Source: Thalassobius sp965218685
Lineage (GTDB): Bacteria; Pseudomonadota; Alphaproteobacteria; Rhodobacterales; Rhodobacteraceae
Length of the DNA: 64,000 nt
Direction of reading: 5' to 3'
Assembly: GCF_965218685.1 (NCBI RefSeq)
Contig: NZ_OZ244657.1
Location: 744,001-808,000, forward strand
Positions 44,605-53,042 of the stretch are shown here, one piece after another. Position 1 is the stretch's first letter. The number at the start of each line of letters is the position of its first letter. The notes under the pieces are model-generated. The model was not told the DNA's origin and searched no databases. It saw only the letters and a list, made by a program, of their open reading frames with translations. The translations under genes and the position numbers were made by a program.

Positions 44605-45522
44605 TCAGCCCTGCGACAGCGCTGAGGCATGCGCGGCCGCACTAGCCGCCAGCGCCTCAAGATCATAGCCGCCCTCAAGGGTGGAAACGATACGCCCCTG
44701 ACAATGCCGATCAGCCAGGGCCATCAACTCGCGCGTGATCCAGGTGAAGTCATCCGTGCTCCAATTCAATTGCGCCAGCGGGTCAGCCATATGCGCATCG
44801 AACCCGGCTGAAATCAGGATCAGCTGCGGTTTATAATCGTCGATCATGGGGAAAACCCGCCCCTGATAGGTCTGGCGCATGGCCTGCGACCCCGTGTGAG
44901 GCTCGAGCGGCAAGTTGACGATCTGGTCATGGGCCCCACGCTCGCCCTCGGTGCCAGTGCCGGGCCACAAAGGCGACTGGTGCGAGGAAAAGAACAACAC
45001 GCCGGGTTCATCCCACAGCAAGTCTTGGGTGCCATTACCGTGATGCACGTCGAAATCCACGACGGCAACGCGCTCCAGCCCCTTGGACAGCGCATGTTTG
45101 GCGGCGATGGCTACGTTGCCAAACAGGCAAAACCCCATCTGAGTCTCGGTCTCGGCGTGGTGCCCCGGTGGGCGCGTGGCCACGAAGGCGTTCGTAACCT
45201 CACCGTCCAGCACCGCATTCACGGCCGCGATATTGGCCCCCACTGCCCGCCGCGCCGCCTGCATTGATCCAGCCGACATATGCGTGTCGGCGTCCAGCGG
45301 AACGGTGCCTTCGGATGGGACAGCCGCGGCGATCTTGTCCAGATAGCGCTGCGGGTGACACAGCAGGATATCGCGATCCTCGCACAAAGGGGCCAAGCGC
45401 CGGTCCAGCGTTAGCGGTTCAAGCGCCCGCGCGATCACCTGCAGCCGGGCCACCTGTTCGGGGTGACCGGGCGGGGTGATGTGCCCAAGGCAGTCATCAT
45501 GCATGTACAAAGCCGTGGTCAT
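44605..45522 (-). CDS. Histone deacetylase-family amidohydrolase
   Basis: A 305-residue zinc amidohydrolase of the HDAC/acetylpolyamine amidohydrolase/acetoin-utilisation family. Catalytic residues are visible: ATRPPGHHAE with the tandem His near residue 118, VVDFDVHHGNGTQ (zinc ligands) near residue 155, and SAGFDAHMADPL near residue 245. It would remove acetyl groups from polyamines or other acetylated amines. It is close to a polyamine region but not in it. The next gene upstream is 32 bp away. Confidence 0.92.
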   Translation of the reverse strand: MTTALYMHDDCLGHITPPGHPEQVARLQVIARALEPLTLDRRLAPLCEDRDILLCHPQRYLDKIAAAVPSEGTVPLDADTHMSAGSMQAARRAVGANIAAVNAVLDGEVTNAFVATRPPGHHAETETQMGFCLFGNVAIAAKHALSKGLERVAVVDFDVHHGNGTQDLLWDEPGVLFFSSHQSPLWPGTGTEGERGAHDQIVNLPLEPHTGSQAMRQTYQGRVFPMIDDYKPQLILISAGFDAHMADPLAQLNWSTDDFTWITRELMALADRHCQGRIVSTLEGGYDLEALAASAAAHASALSQG

Positions 45523-45554
45523 GCGTCCCCCTTTCCGGTTGTTCGTCAGTCAGG

Positions 45555-46043
45555 TCAACCCTGCTGTTCCTGACAGGTCAGCGCGGCATCCAAGGCCACC
45601 ATCGTGCCCGTCAGATCAATGGCCATGACCTCGCCGCTGTCATTAAACAGCGTCATGGTCTGGCGCGCTGCAATGTCCCACAGGAAATCGGGGCTGTCGA
45701 AATAGATATCCGCCCCCGGCACATCCGCCAGATAGAGGCCGTGCGCGACGCCTTCATAGGTTTGGCCGTCCAGGTCGAACAGGATATCATAGGCCTCGCC
45801 CTCGACAATATCGCCCCAGTTTTCGTGGAACGCAGTGACATAGCCGCCGCCCTCGTCCCGATCAAAACCGACCCGCACCAAGACATCGTTTGTGAACTCG
45901 GCCTGGATCAGGCAGCCATTGCCCAGTGTCGGGTCCACCAGGATTTCCCAGCCCCCGACTTCGTCCCAATAAACCAGTTCCTGCGCCATCGCGGCAGATG
46001 CGAAAATGACAGCACAACAGGCCGCGTAAATCCCTGTCTTCAA
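45555..46043 (-). CDS. Exported hypothetical protein (TTG start)
   Basis: A 162-residue protein of unknown function. The start is TTG at 46041-46043 because AGGAGG lies exactly six bases upstream; the longer open frame would have no signal-like beginning. The signal peptide is YAACCAVIFASAAMA, with cleavage before QELVYWDE. The mature part is acidic with paired cysteines (near residues 42 and 156) and aromatic residues, consistent with a small periplasmic domain. Between petR and the deacetylase-like gene; no role is inferred. Confidence 0.75.
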   Translation of the reverse strand: MKTGIYAACCAVIFASAAMAQELVYWDEVGGWEILVDPTLGNGCLIQAEFTNDVLVRVGFDRDEGGGYVTAFHENWGDIVEGEAYDILFDLDGQTYEGVAHGLYLADVPGADIYFDSPDFLWDIAARQTMTLFNDSGEVMAIDLTGTMVALDAALTCQEQQG

Positions 46044-46133
46044 ATACTTCCTCCTGAACGGGCGAGTGGTGCCCACCAAAACGTAACACAGCCTTTGGAA
46101 AGAGCACCTGTTTTCTGCGCGTCAGAAGCCGAC

Positions 46134-46835
46134 CTAGTCCGGTGCCAGCATATACCCGGCCCCACGCACCGTCTGAAGGTAGCGCGGCTGCTTGGGGTCT
46201 GCCTCGATCTTGCGACGGAGACGGGTGATCTGAACATCCACAGCACGCTCTTGGGCTTGTCCGCGATCGCGGCCCAATTCTTCGACCAGCTTACTCCGAG
46301 AGATCGGCTCGTGCGGCAAGCCCGAGAAGATTTTCATCAGCTGGCTTTCCGTCGCCGTCAGTCGCACCAGATCATCACCGTGCCACATCTCGCCGCGCTC
46401 AGTGTCATAGCGAATCTCGCCCAGCGACAGTACCTTCGGGGCGGTATCTACGGCGCCAACCTCGGGCATGCGGCGCAGAATGGCGTTGATCCGCAGCAGC
46501 AGTTCTTTCGGTTCGAAGGGTTTGGACAAATAGTCGTCGGCACCGGCCTCAAGCCCGGCAATCCGGTTCTCGGTCTCACCCCGAGCGGTCAGCAACAGGA
46601 TGGGGGTGGAAATCTCTTGCCGCAACGCCTTGGTCAGGCTGATGCCGTCCTCGCCAGGCATCATCACGTCCATCACGATCAGGTCGAACTCCAGCCCGGA
46701 CAGCAAACGCCGCGCGTGGGCAGCATCGCGTGCGGCCGACACCAGGAATCCGTTCTTCATCAAGTATTTCTGCAACAGCCCACGAATGCGTTCATCATCA
46801 TCGACGATTAGCAGGTGGGGATCGACGTCGCTCAT
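46134..46835 (-). CDS. petR: OmpR-family response regulator PetR
   Basis: A 233-residue response regulator. The receiver domain has LLIVDDDER, LIVMDVMMPGEDG (phospho-Asp about residue 56) and DDYLSKPFEPKEL; the DNA-binding domain has RLTATESQLMKIF, VDVQITRLRRKIE and LQTVRGAGYML. It lies directly downstream of a MarR-type gene, matching petP-petR of Rhodobacter capsulatus, where PetR is needed for cytochrome bc1-dependent growth. The assignment rests on the pairing and sequence resemblance. The two genes overlap by four bases. Confidence 0.88.
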   Translation of the reverse strand: MSDVDPHLLIVDDDERIRGLLQKYLMKNGFLVSAARDAAHARRLLSGLEFDLIVMDVMMPGEDGISLTKALRQEISTPILLLTARGETENRIAGLEAGADDYLSKPFEPKELLLRINAILRRMPEVGAVDTAPKVLSLGEIRYDTERGEMWHGDDLVRLTATESQLMKIFSGLPHEPISRSKLVEELGRDRGQAQERAVDVQITRLRRKIEADPKQPRYLQTVRGAGYMLAPD

Positions 46836-47329
46836 GCGCCACTCTCCCTAAGAGCATGATAGCGGCGACGCATTTCTGGGTCCATCATAGCCTCGAGCAC
46901 TTGTCGAAAACCGGCCACGGCCTGAGGCCCGGCCGCGCGATAGGCCGCCCGCATACGGGCGCGTTGGGCATCCGAAAGCTTACGTTCCAAAGCTTCTCCG
47001 TCCTCGGTCAGATAAAGATGACGCTCGCGTTTGTCAGCCACGCCAACACGGCTTTCGACCAACCCATCCTCGATCAGGGTGCGCAGCACGCGGTTCAGGG
47101 ATTGCTTGGTCACACCCAGCAGGATCAGCAGGTTGTTGACGGTGGTCCCGGGCGCCCGATTGATGAAGTGAATCGCCCGGTGATGCGCCCGACCATAGGC
47201 CATGCCGGCCAAAATCCGGTCCGGATCCGCGGTAAACCCCCGATATGCAAAGAACATCGCCTCGATACCCTGGCGCAGCTGTTCATCTGTCAGAAAAAGG
47301 AGGTTCTCTCCGGTCGTAACTTCAGACAT
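46832..47329 (-). CDS. petP: MarR-family regulator PetP
   Basis: A 165-residue winged-helix protein. The MarR DNA-binding core is TTVNNLLILLGVTKQSLNRVLRTLIEDGLVESRVGVADKR and is split across residues 68-108. No histidine kinase domain exists, so the regulator partner of PetR is this MarR protein, not a sensor. The start ATG at 47327-47329 follows GGGGGA; a longer open frame running antisense to ilvE is rejected. It is divergent from ilvE (174 bp). Confidence 0.88.
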   Translation of the reverse strand: MSEVTTGENLLFLTDEQLRQGIEAMFFAYRGFTADPDRILAGMAYGRAHHRAIHFINRAPGTTVNNLLILLGVTKQSLNRVLRTLIEDGLVESRVGVADKRERHLYLTEDGEALERKLSDAQRARMRAAYRAAGPQAVAGFRQVLEAMMDPEMRRRYHALRESGA

Positions 47330-47503
47330 GTCATCCCCCTGAAAATCGTTATCAATATGCCTGCTTTTCCAGCAGCTTAAGTCAGTCTTATTGACATTCC
47401 AAGGGTGAACTGATACCGAATCGCAGCTTTCGCGCAAGAAAATGTCCGACCCGGACCAATTTGGCGCAATTTTCGCAAAACGGCAACGCGCAGGAGGATG
47501 AAA

Positions 47504-48370
47504 ATGGCTGGCTATGATGATCGCGACGGTAAGATCTGGATGGATGGCGAAATGGTGGACTGGCGCGACGCCAACGTCCATATCCTGACGCACGCCTTGC
47601 ATTATGCCTCGTCCGTATTCGAAGGCGAGCGTTGCTACAACGGCAAAATTTTCCTGTCCCGCAAGCACTCCGAACGCCTGCACAAATCCGGCGAGATGAT
47701 GGACATGCCCATCCCCTATTCCGTCGACGAGCTGGAAGCCGCCAAACAGGCCGTTCTGGACGCCAACAACCTGACCGACGCGTATGTGCGCGTCGTTGCC
47801 TGGCGTGGTGCGGGCGAAGACATGGGCGTTTCCGCTGCGCGCAATGCGGTACGTGTTGCCGTGACCGCTTGGGAATGGGGCAGCTACTATGGTGACGCGA
47901 AATACAAGGGTGCGAAACTGGACGTTGCCAAGTGGAAACGCCCCTCGCCGGAAACCATCCCCACCTCGGCCAAGGCAGCGGGTCTTTATATGATCTGCAC
48001 CATGTCCAAACACGCTGCCGAGGCCAAGGGCTGCTCGGACGCGCTGTTCATGGATTACCGCGGCTATGTGGCCGAAGCGACCGGCGCCAACATCTTTTTC
48101 GTCAAGGACGGCGAGGTGCACACACCCCTGCCCGACGCGATCCTGAACGGCCTGACCCGCCAGACCGTTATCGGCATGCTGAAAGAGCGCGGCATCACCG
48201 TCCACGAACGCCACATCCTGCCAGAAGAGCTGGACGAGATGGAACAATGCTGGCTGACCGGATCAGCTGCCGAAGTAACCCCCGTGGGCCAGATCGGCGA
48301 CTGGACGTTCGAAGTGGGCGACCTGTGCCGCGAGATTTCCGAAGCCTACGAGGCGCTGGTGCGCGCCTGA
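47504..48370 (+). CDS. ilvE: Branched-chain amino-acid aminotransferase
   Basis: A 288-residue class IV PLP aminotransferase, which transaminates leucine, isoleucine and valine. VHILTHALHYASSVFEGERCY near residue 25, the catalytic lysine in TSAKAAGLY near residue 155, EATGANIFFVKDG near residue 192 and LTGSAAEVTPV near residue 250 are present. The second of two nearby ATGs (47504) is chosen because AGGAGG is six bases before it and touches the first. A terminator follows. Confidence 0.95.
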   Translation: MAGYDDRDGKIWMDGEMVDWRDANVHILTHALHYASSVFEGERCYNGKIFLSRKHSERLHKSGEMMDMPIPYSVDELEAAKQAVLDANNLTDAYVRVVAWRGAGEDMGVSAARNAVRVAVTAWEWGSYYGDAKYKGAKLDVAKWKRPSPETIPTSAKAAGLYMICTMSKHAAEAKGCSDALFMDYRGYVAEATGANIFFVKDGEVHTPLPDAILNGLTRQTVIGMLKERGITVHERHILPEELDEMEQCWLTGSAAEVTPVGQIGDWTFEVGDLCREISEAYEALVRA

Positions 48371-48392
48371 TCGCAGACCGACCTAACGAAAA

Positions 48393-48422
48393 CGCCGGCC
48401 TCGATGGTCGGCGCTTTTGTTT
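48393..48422 (+). terminator. Rho-independent terminator of ilvE
   Basis: An eight-base-pair stem (CGCCGGCC with GGTCGGCG, one G-T pair) is followed by CTTTTGTTT, which overlaps the stop codon of the small convergent gene. Confidence 0.8.
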
Positions 48423-48648
48423 AGCTATCCGACCCGTGTATTGGCTGGCCTACCGCCTCTACGACGAACACTTCGCCACCTTTCGGCAGAGACCTAAGCA
48501 AGAAATCGCGAAGCCACTCAGCCTTATATGTCGAACATATGAGCCAAGATGTATCGCTCAGTTCGCGATAACCTCGAAAGCTGGTGATCCTCTCACGGAC
48601 AGTGGAACAGTTTGTCCCACTGCGTAACGTTACAACGTACTTGCTCAA
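48421..48648 (-). CDS. Small Cas2/SinR-fold-like protein
   Basis: A 75-residue frame in AT-richer DNA. It starts with TTG at 48646-48648, preceded at eight bases by AGAGAGG. The predicted order is strand (KYVVTL), helix (STVRERITSF), strand (SDTSWLICST), helix (AEWLRDFLLRSL), strand (EVFVVEAVGQ), which resembles the compact SinR/Cas2-like family. The codon choice (CGA, AGG, ATA) differs from neighbours, suggesting transfer or weak selection. No function can be assigned. Confidence 0.55.
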   Translation of the reverse strand: MSKYVVTLRSGTNCSTVRERITSFRGYRELSDTSWLICSTYKAEWLRDFLLRSLPKGGEVFVVEAVGQPIHGSDS

Positions 48649-48874
48649 TAGGCGTACCTCTCTGTTCACGAAAACGTTGTTTCGTGCTAACTGGATTTTT
48701 CATCGGTGTTCTTCGCAAGTTGACCAAACAATCTTAGCATCACTGCTAAACCTTGTGACTCGACTCACGATAGGCACAACATACAGATGGCTTACCCAGA
48801 CAGGCAAATTGTATGTTTCTGGGGACAAGCTGTGAGCAACAGCGCTACGAGGCTGTCTTTGATAGAAAAGTCGT
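48649..48874. other. AT-richer non-coding stretch with inverted repeats
   Basis: No gene is supported here. Perfect or near-perfect inverted repeats occur at 48667-48686 (CACGAAAAC and GTTTCGTG), 48734-48749 (TTAGCA-TCAC-TGCTAA) and 48755-48768 (one mismatch). They may be operators or parts of a small RNA. Confidence 0.5.
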
Positions 48875-49468
48875 TTAGTAATCCACCCCGCGTTGCGCTT
48901 TGATGCCGGCGGCGTAGGGGTGTTTGACCTCGGTCATCTCGGTGACCAGATCGGCGTAGTCGCACAGCAATTCTGGTGCGTCGCGGCCCGTCAGGATCAC
49001 GCTGGTGCGGTCAGAGCGGCGTTTCAGTCCCTCCAGAACCTGCTCGGCTGACAGATAGTCATAGCGCAGGGCGATATTGATCTCGTCCAGAACGATAAGG
49101 TCATAATCGCCGCTTTCCATCATCTCGCAGCCGCGGTTGAATGCGGCCGTCGCGGCGGCCACGTCACGGTCACGGTCCTGCGTGTCCCAGGTGAAGCCCT
49201 CGCCCATTGTGTGCCAATCTACCCCACCCAGACGGTCGAAAAACTGACGCTCTCCGGTGATCCATTTGCCCTTGATGAACTGCACGACGCCCACGGTTTT
49301 CTTCCACCCCAGCGCGCGGACGATCACGCCAAAAGCGGACGAGGATTTACCCTTGCCGTTGCCGGTATGGATCAGCACCAACCCCCGATCAGGGTCCTGT
49401 GCTTCGGCCACCTTGTCCTGATGGGCCTTCTGCATTTTCTGCATTTTCTGCTTGTGGGTGTCGCTCAT
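48875..49468 (-). CDS. cobO: Cob(I)yrinic acid a,c-diamide adenosyltransferase
   Basis: A 197-residue CobO/BtuR enzyme that adds the adenosyl group to corrinoids. The P-loop LVLIHTGNGKGKSSSAFG near residue 28 and the DYDLIVLDEINIALRYDYL segment near residue 112 are diagnostic, as is VILTGRDAPELLCDYADLVTEM. The ATG at 49466-49468 follows AGGAGG. No other cobalamin gene is near. Confidence 0.96.
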   Translation of the reverse strand: MSDTHKQKMQKMQKAHQDKVAEAQDPDRGLVLIHTGNGKGKSSSAFGVIVRALGWKKTVGVVQFIKGKWITGERQFFDRLGGVDWHTMGEGFTWDTQDRDRDVAAATAAFNRGCEMMESGDYDLIVLDEINIALRYDYLSAEQVLEGLKRRSDRTSVILTGRDAPELLCDYADLVTEMTEVKHPYAAGIKAQRGVDY

Positions 49469-49496
49469 GTCCGCCTCCTGTTCTCGCCCTGTCGGC

Positions 49497-49530
49497 ATAA
49501 AGAAAAGGCCGGGGATTTGCACCCCCGGCC
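49497..49530 (-). terminator. Rho-independent terminator of the first polyamine-type ABC operon
   Basis: An eight-base-pair GC stem (GGCCGGGG with CCCCGGCC, loop eight bases) is followed on the minus strand by TTTTCTTT. Confidence 0.85.
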
Positions 49531-49554
49531 CTTTGGATTTCCATGTCTGGCGGA

Positions 49555-50475
49555 TCAGCCGGGGCTCATCCCGCGCAGGCGTTCCGAGCGGCGGCGCAGC
49601 AGTTCCACCGTGGTCAGCAGCGCGATCGAGATCAGAACCAGGATCGTTGCCACCGACAGGATCGCCGGACTGATTTGCTCGCGGATACCGTTCCACATCT
49701 GGCGCGGAATGGTCTGTTCATCCAGGCCACCCACGAACAGCACCACCACAACTTCGTCAAACGAGGTGACAAAGGCGAAAAGTGCACCCGAGATCACGCC
49801 GGGCAGGATCAGCGGCATCTGCACGCGGCGGAACGTGGTCACCGGATCGGCGCCCATGTTGGCCGCGGCGCGGGTTAGCGAGTGGTCAAAGCCCACCAGC
49901 GTTGCGGTCACGGTGATGATCACGAACGGGATACCCAAAGTCGCGTGGGCAAGGATCACGCCCAGATAGGGAATGCCCCAATCCTGGATCGAAATGGCCG
50001 AGTAGAAGAAGAACAACCCGGTGGCCACGATAATGATCGGAACAATCATGGGCGAGATCAGGATCGCCATGATCACCCGGCGATAGGGCATCTCGGGGCG
50101 GGACAGACCCAGCGCCGCGACAGTGCCCAGACCGGTGGCCAGGATGGTCGAGAAGAAACCGATGATGACCGAGTTCTTCGCGGCGTTGATCCAGGCCGCA
50201 TTCGACCATGCATCAGCCCACCAGCTGAAATCACGCGGGGCCTCGGGGGCCAGCATGCCGAAGGTCAGCAGCAGATCGTACCAGCGGGTGGAATACCCGT
50301 CTGCTTCGAACTTCAGCATCTTCTCGGTGAAGGTAAAGTACGGCTCGGCGTTGAAGCTAAGCGGAATCACCACCAGGATCGGTGCGATCAGGAACAAGAA
50401 GATCAGCGCGCAGATCACCAGATAGGTGTAATACCAGGCTTTCTCGAGCGGGTCGGCGTAGGACGGAAGTGCCAT
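49555..50475 (-). CDS. ABC transporter permease (PotC-like)
   Basis: A 306-residue inner-membrane permease of the polyamine/opine type, with six helices and the EAA-type loop RAAANMGADPVTTFRRVQMPLILPG near residue 210. It is the last gene of the operon potA-potD-potB-potC in this region, 15 bases after the PotB-like gene, and is followed by a terminator. It pairs with the PotB-like subunit to form the channel for the substrate captured by the binding protein. Confidence 0.93.
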   Translation of the reverse strand: MALPSYADPLEKAWYYTYLVICALIFLFLIAPILVVIPLSFNAEPYFTFTEKMLKFEADGYSTRWYDLLLTFGMLAPEAPRDFSWWADAWSNAAWINAAKNSVIIGFFSTILATGLGTVAALGLSRPEMPYRRVIMAILISPMIVPIIIVATGLFFFYSAISIQDWGIPYLGVILAHATLGIPFVIITVTATLVGFDHSLTRAAANMGADPVTTFRRVQMPLILPGVISGALFAFVTSFDEVVVVLFVGGLDEQTIPRQMWNGIREQISPAILSVATILVLISIALLTTVELLRRRSERLRGMSPG

Positions 50476-50490
50476 GTTTCGTATTTCCCC

Positions 50491-51783
50491 TTAGCCCAGT
50501 TTCAGATTGTCGATGCCGATCAGGCGATCGTACAGCCAGTACAGGATCATAACCCCGCCCAGCAGCATCGCAGCCAGCGCTGCGGCCAAGGACCAGTTCA
50601 GCGATTTCTGCATGTGGAATGCGATCAGGTTCGAGATCAGCTGACCATCCGCGCCACCCACAAGGGCCGGCGTGATGTAGTAACCGACCGCCAGGATGAA
50701 TACCAACAGCGCTCCGGCACCGATGCCAGGCACGGTTTGCGGGAAGTAGATCCGGCGGAATGCGGTCCAGCTGGTTGCGCCCAGGCTGCGCGCGGCGCGC
50801 ACATAGGACGGATTGATGGGACGCATCACCGAATACAGCGGCAGAACCATGAATGGCAGCAGGATATGCGTCATCGCAATCACCGTACCCAGCTGGTTAT
50901 ACATCATCTGCAACCGGTTCTCGTCTCCGAGCAGGCCCAGACCAACCAGAGAGTCATTCACCACCCCCTGTGATTGCAACAACACCATCCAACTGGTCGT
51001 ACGCACCAGAAGCGACGTCCAGAAGGGCAGCAGCACAAGGATCATCAGCAAATTCGAGTGGCGCAGCGGCAATGTGGCCAGCAAATGCGCAATCGGGTAG
51101 GCCAGCACAAAGGTCATAAAGGTGATCAGCAGCGACAGGAACAGCGTCCGCTGGAACAGCTTTACATAAACCTGCCGGTTTTCGTTCACCATAACGACTT
51201 CGCCATCGGCGTTTTTGGTGCGGTCGGCAGCGGCCAGATAGAAGTTAAAGGTATAGGACGAAGACGCATCGCGCATCACGCGCCACAGGGCGGGATCGCC
51301 CCAATCCTCGTCCAGTTCCAGGATCGCGGCCTTATACGGAGGCTCTAGTTTATTGGCTTTTCGGGCGGCCTTGGTGAACATCGAACGCGAGCCCGACAGT
51401 TCATAGTTGATCCGGGTACCAGCCTGACCGGCGGCGCGCAGTTCCTTCAGAACCAACAGGTCCGAGGCCAGCGCAGCATAGGCGGCTTCGTCCGGTTCGG
51501 TTCCCAGCGGGTTGTCACCAAACCACGCCTTCAAATTCGTCATGATCGGGGTGCGAACCCCTGACCCGATCTCTTCATGCACCGTAAATCCTTCGTTATG
51601 AACGGATTTCTTCAGCATTTGGCCGATCGGCATCACAAACGTGATCAGAATGAAGGCCAAGAGCGGCAGCACCAGAAAAAATGCACGGCGTTTGGCGTGG
51701 GACTGTGCCCTGGCCAAGGCCTGTTTCAGCGGTTTGCCGTCCGCCGTTGTCAGCATTTCTCCGTTCGCACTTGCGTCGGTCAT
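50491..51783 (-). CDS. ABC transporter permease (PotB-like) with long extracytoplasmic insert
   Basis: A 430-residue permease, about 140 residues longer than ordinary PotB. The first helix (FFLVLPLLAFILITFVM near residue 35) is separated from the next by some 150 residues of mostly polar, probably periplasmic sequence. The remaining five helices and the loop RAARSLGATSWTAFRRIYFPQ near residue 325 are standard. The reading frame is continuous, so the insert is genuine in this sequence. It is part of the PotABCD-type operon. Confidence 0.92.
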   Translation of the reverse strand: MTDASANGEMLTTADGKPLKQALARAQSHAKRRAFFLVLPLLAFILITFVMPIGQMLKKSVHNEGFTVHEEIGSGVRTPIMTNLKAWFGDNPLGTEPDEAAYAALASDLLVLKELRAAGQAGTRINYELSGSRSMFTKAARKANKLEPPYKAAILELDEDWGDPALWRVMRDASSSYTFNFYLAAADRTKNADGEVVMVNENRQVYVKLFQRTLFLSLLITFMTFVLAYPIAHLLATLPLRHSNLLMILVLLPFWTSLLVRTTSWMVLLQSQGVVNDSLVGLGLLGDENRLQMMYNQLGTVIAMTHILLPFMVLPLYSVMRPINPSYVRAARSLGATSWTAFRRIYFPQTVPGIGAGALLVFILAVGYYITPALVGGADGQLISNLIAFHMQKSLNWSLAAALAAMLLGGVMILYWLYDRLIGIDNLKLG

Positions 51784-51849
51784 GTGGATGTCACCTTTCC
51801 CCGTCGTGGGCCGGGCCTTTGGCAGCCCGTACCCTGAAATAGCAGGATC

Positions 51850-51872
51850 GCCCCCGGAACAGGTCCGGGGGC
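51850..51872 (-). other. Hairpin between the binding-protein and PotB-like genes
   Basis: A perfect nine-base-pair stem (GCCCCCGGA with TCCGGGGGC, loop ACAGG) without a thymine run. It may stabilise the upstream binding-protein message. Confidence 0.75.
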
Positions 51873-51888
51873 ATTCCTTAGGACTGGA

Positions 51889-52962
51889 TTAGTTGGCCAG
51901 CCAAGCGTTGAAACGCTCGTTCAGCTCGGCGTCTTTATCGACCCAGAACTCGAAGTTGTTGACCAGAGCGTTGCCCAGGTTCGCAGCAGCCGTCGGCATG
52001 TGCGGGCCCATTTCGGTCACGCCATCCGAGTATTTGCCAACCAGAGCACCCGACGATTTACGGGCAGGACCGTAGGAAATCCACGAAGCCTGATCTGCCA
52101 GACGCTGAGTGTCGGTCGCGAAGGCGATGAAGTCCATCGCGGCTTCTTTGTTCGGCGCACCTTTGGGAACCACGAACAGGTCAAAGTCCATGATCTGACC
52201 GTCCCAGACAACTTCCAGAGGCTGGTTTTCAGCAACGGCAGCGTTGAAGATACGACCGTTATAGGCGGTCGACATCACAACTTCACCATCGGCCAGCAGC
52301 TGCGGAGGCTGAGCGCCGGCTTCCCACCAGACGATGTCGCCTTTGATGCTGTCCAGCTTGGCGAATGCACGATCCACACCTTCGTCGGTGTCCAGGATGT
52401 CATAGACCTCGGCCGCGGGCACGCCGTCAGCCATCAGAGCCATTTCCAGGGTCGCTTTGGCCGATTTACGCAGGCCGCGCTTGCCGGGGATCTTGGCGGT
52501 GTCGAAGAAGTCGCCAATCGAGACAGGCGCCATCGAGACGTTGTCTTTGTTATAGGCGAAAACGGTCGACCAAACGATGTTTGCAACGGCGCAATCCTGG
52601 ATGGCGCCTTGGATGAAGTCATCGGTTGCCGGGGTGCCATCGGGCGCCGCGGGCAGCATCGAGGGGTCGATTTCTTCCAGCAGGCCTTCGTCGCACAGAC
52701 GCACGGCGTCCGAGAATTCAACGTCAGCGACGTCAATCGACACATTGCCAGCCTCAACCTGAGCCTTGATCGGGGTCGCGGGGTTGTCCGCGTCGATCGA
52801 GTTCACTTTGACGCCGGTCTTGGCGGTGAACGGCTTGTGGTAAGCTTCGACCTGCGACTTGGTGTAGGCCCCACCCCAGGACATAACCGTCACTTCGCTA
52901 GCCTGTGCGGCAAATGCTGCAGTGGTCAGCGCCGACGCCAGAAGAGCTGTCTTGAGTTTCAT
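51889..52962 (-). CDS. Periplasmic substrate-binding protein (PotD/PotF family)
   Basis: A 357-residue periplasmic binding protein. The signal peptide is LLASALTTAAFAAQA, with the mature domain opening SEVTVMSWGGAYTKSQVEAY. The two-lobe type II fold includes IVWWEAGAQPPQLLADGEVVMSTAYNG near residue 215. Polyamine specificity is inferred from the neighbours, and the exact ligand is unknown. The start ATG at 52960-52962 lies eight bases after GGGAG. Strong hairpins flank the gene. Confidence 0.92.
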   Translation of the reverse strand: MKLKTALLASALTTAAFAAQASEVTVMSWGGAYTKSQVEAYHKPFTAKTGVKVNSIDADNPATPIKAQVEAGNVSIDVADVEFSDAVRLCDEGLLEEIDPSMLPAAPDGTPATDDFIQGAIQDCAVANIVWSTVFAYNKDNVSMAPVSIGDFFDTAKIPGKRGLRKSAKATLEMALMADGVPAAEVYDILDTDEGVDRAFAKLDSIKGDIVWWEAGAQPPQLLADGEVVMSTAYNGRIFNAAVAENQPLEVVWDGQIMDFDLFVVPKGAPNKEAAMDFIAFATDTQRLADQASWISYGPARKSSGALVGKYSDGVTEMGPHMPTAAANLGNALVNNFEFWVDKDAELNERFNAWLAN

Positions 52963-53042
52963 TGTCATAACTCCCATTGATACCCGTCATTTAGATTTGT
53001 CGAGAGCACGAAACGGGTCAAACTTCCGCCTCTCTTAACGAA

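Noticed and set aside
47330..48247. N-terminal extension of the petP frame running antisense to ilvE
   Set aside because: The MarR protein is complete from the ATG at 47329 with a good ribosome site; the extension overlaps ilvE and has mirror-frame composition.
48584..48835. An 83-codon plus-strand frame in the AT-richer gap
   Set aside because: No ribosome site or domain; it overlaps the better supported minus-strand small gene and its leader.
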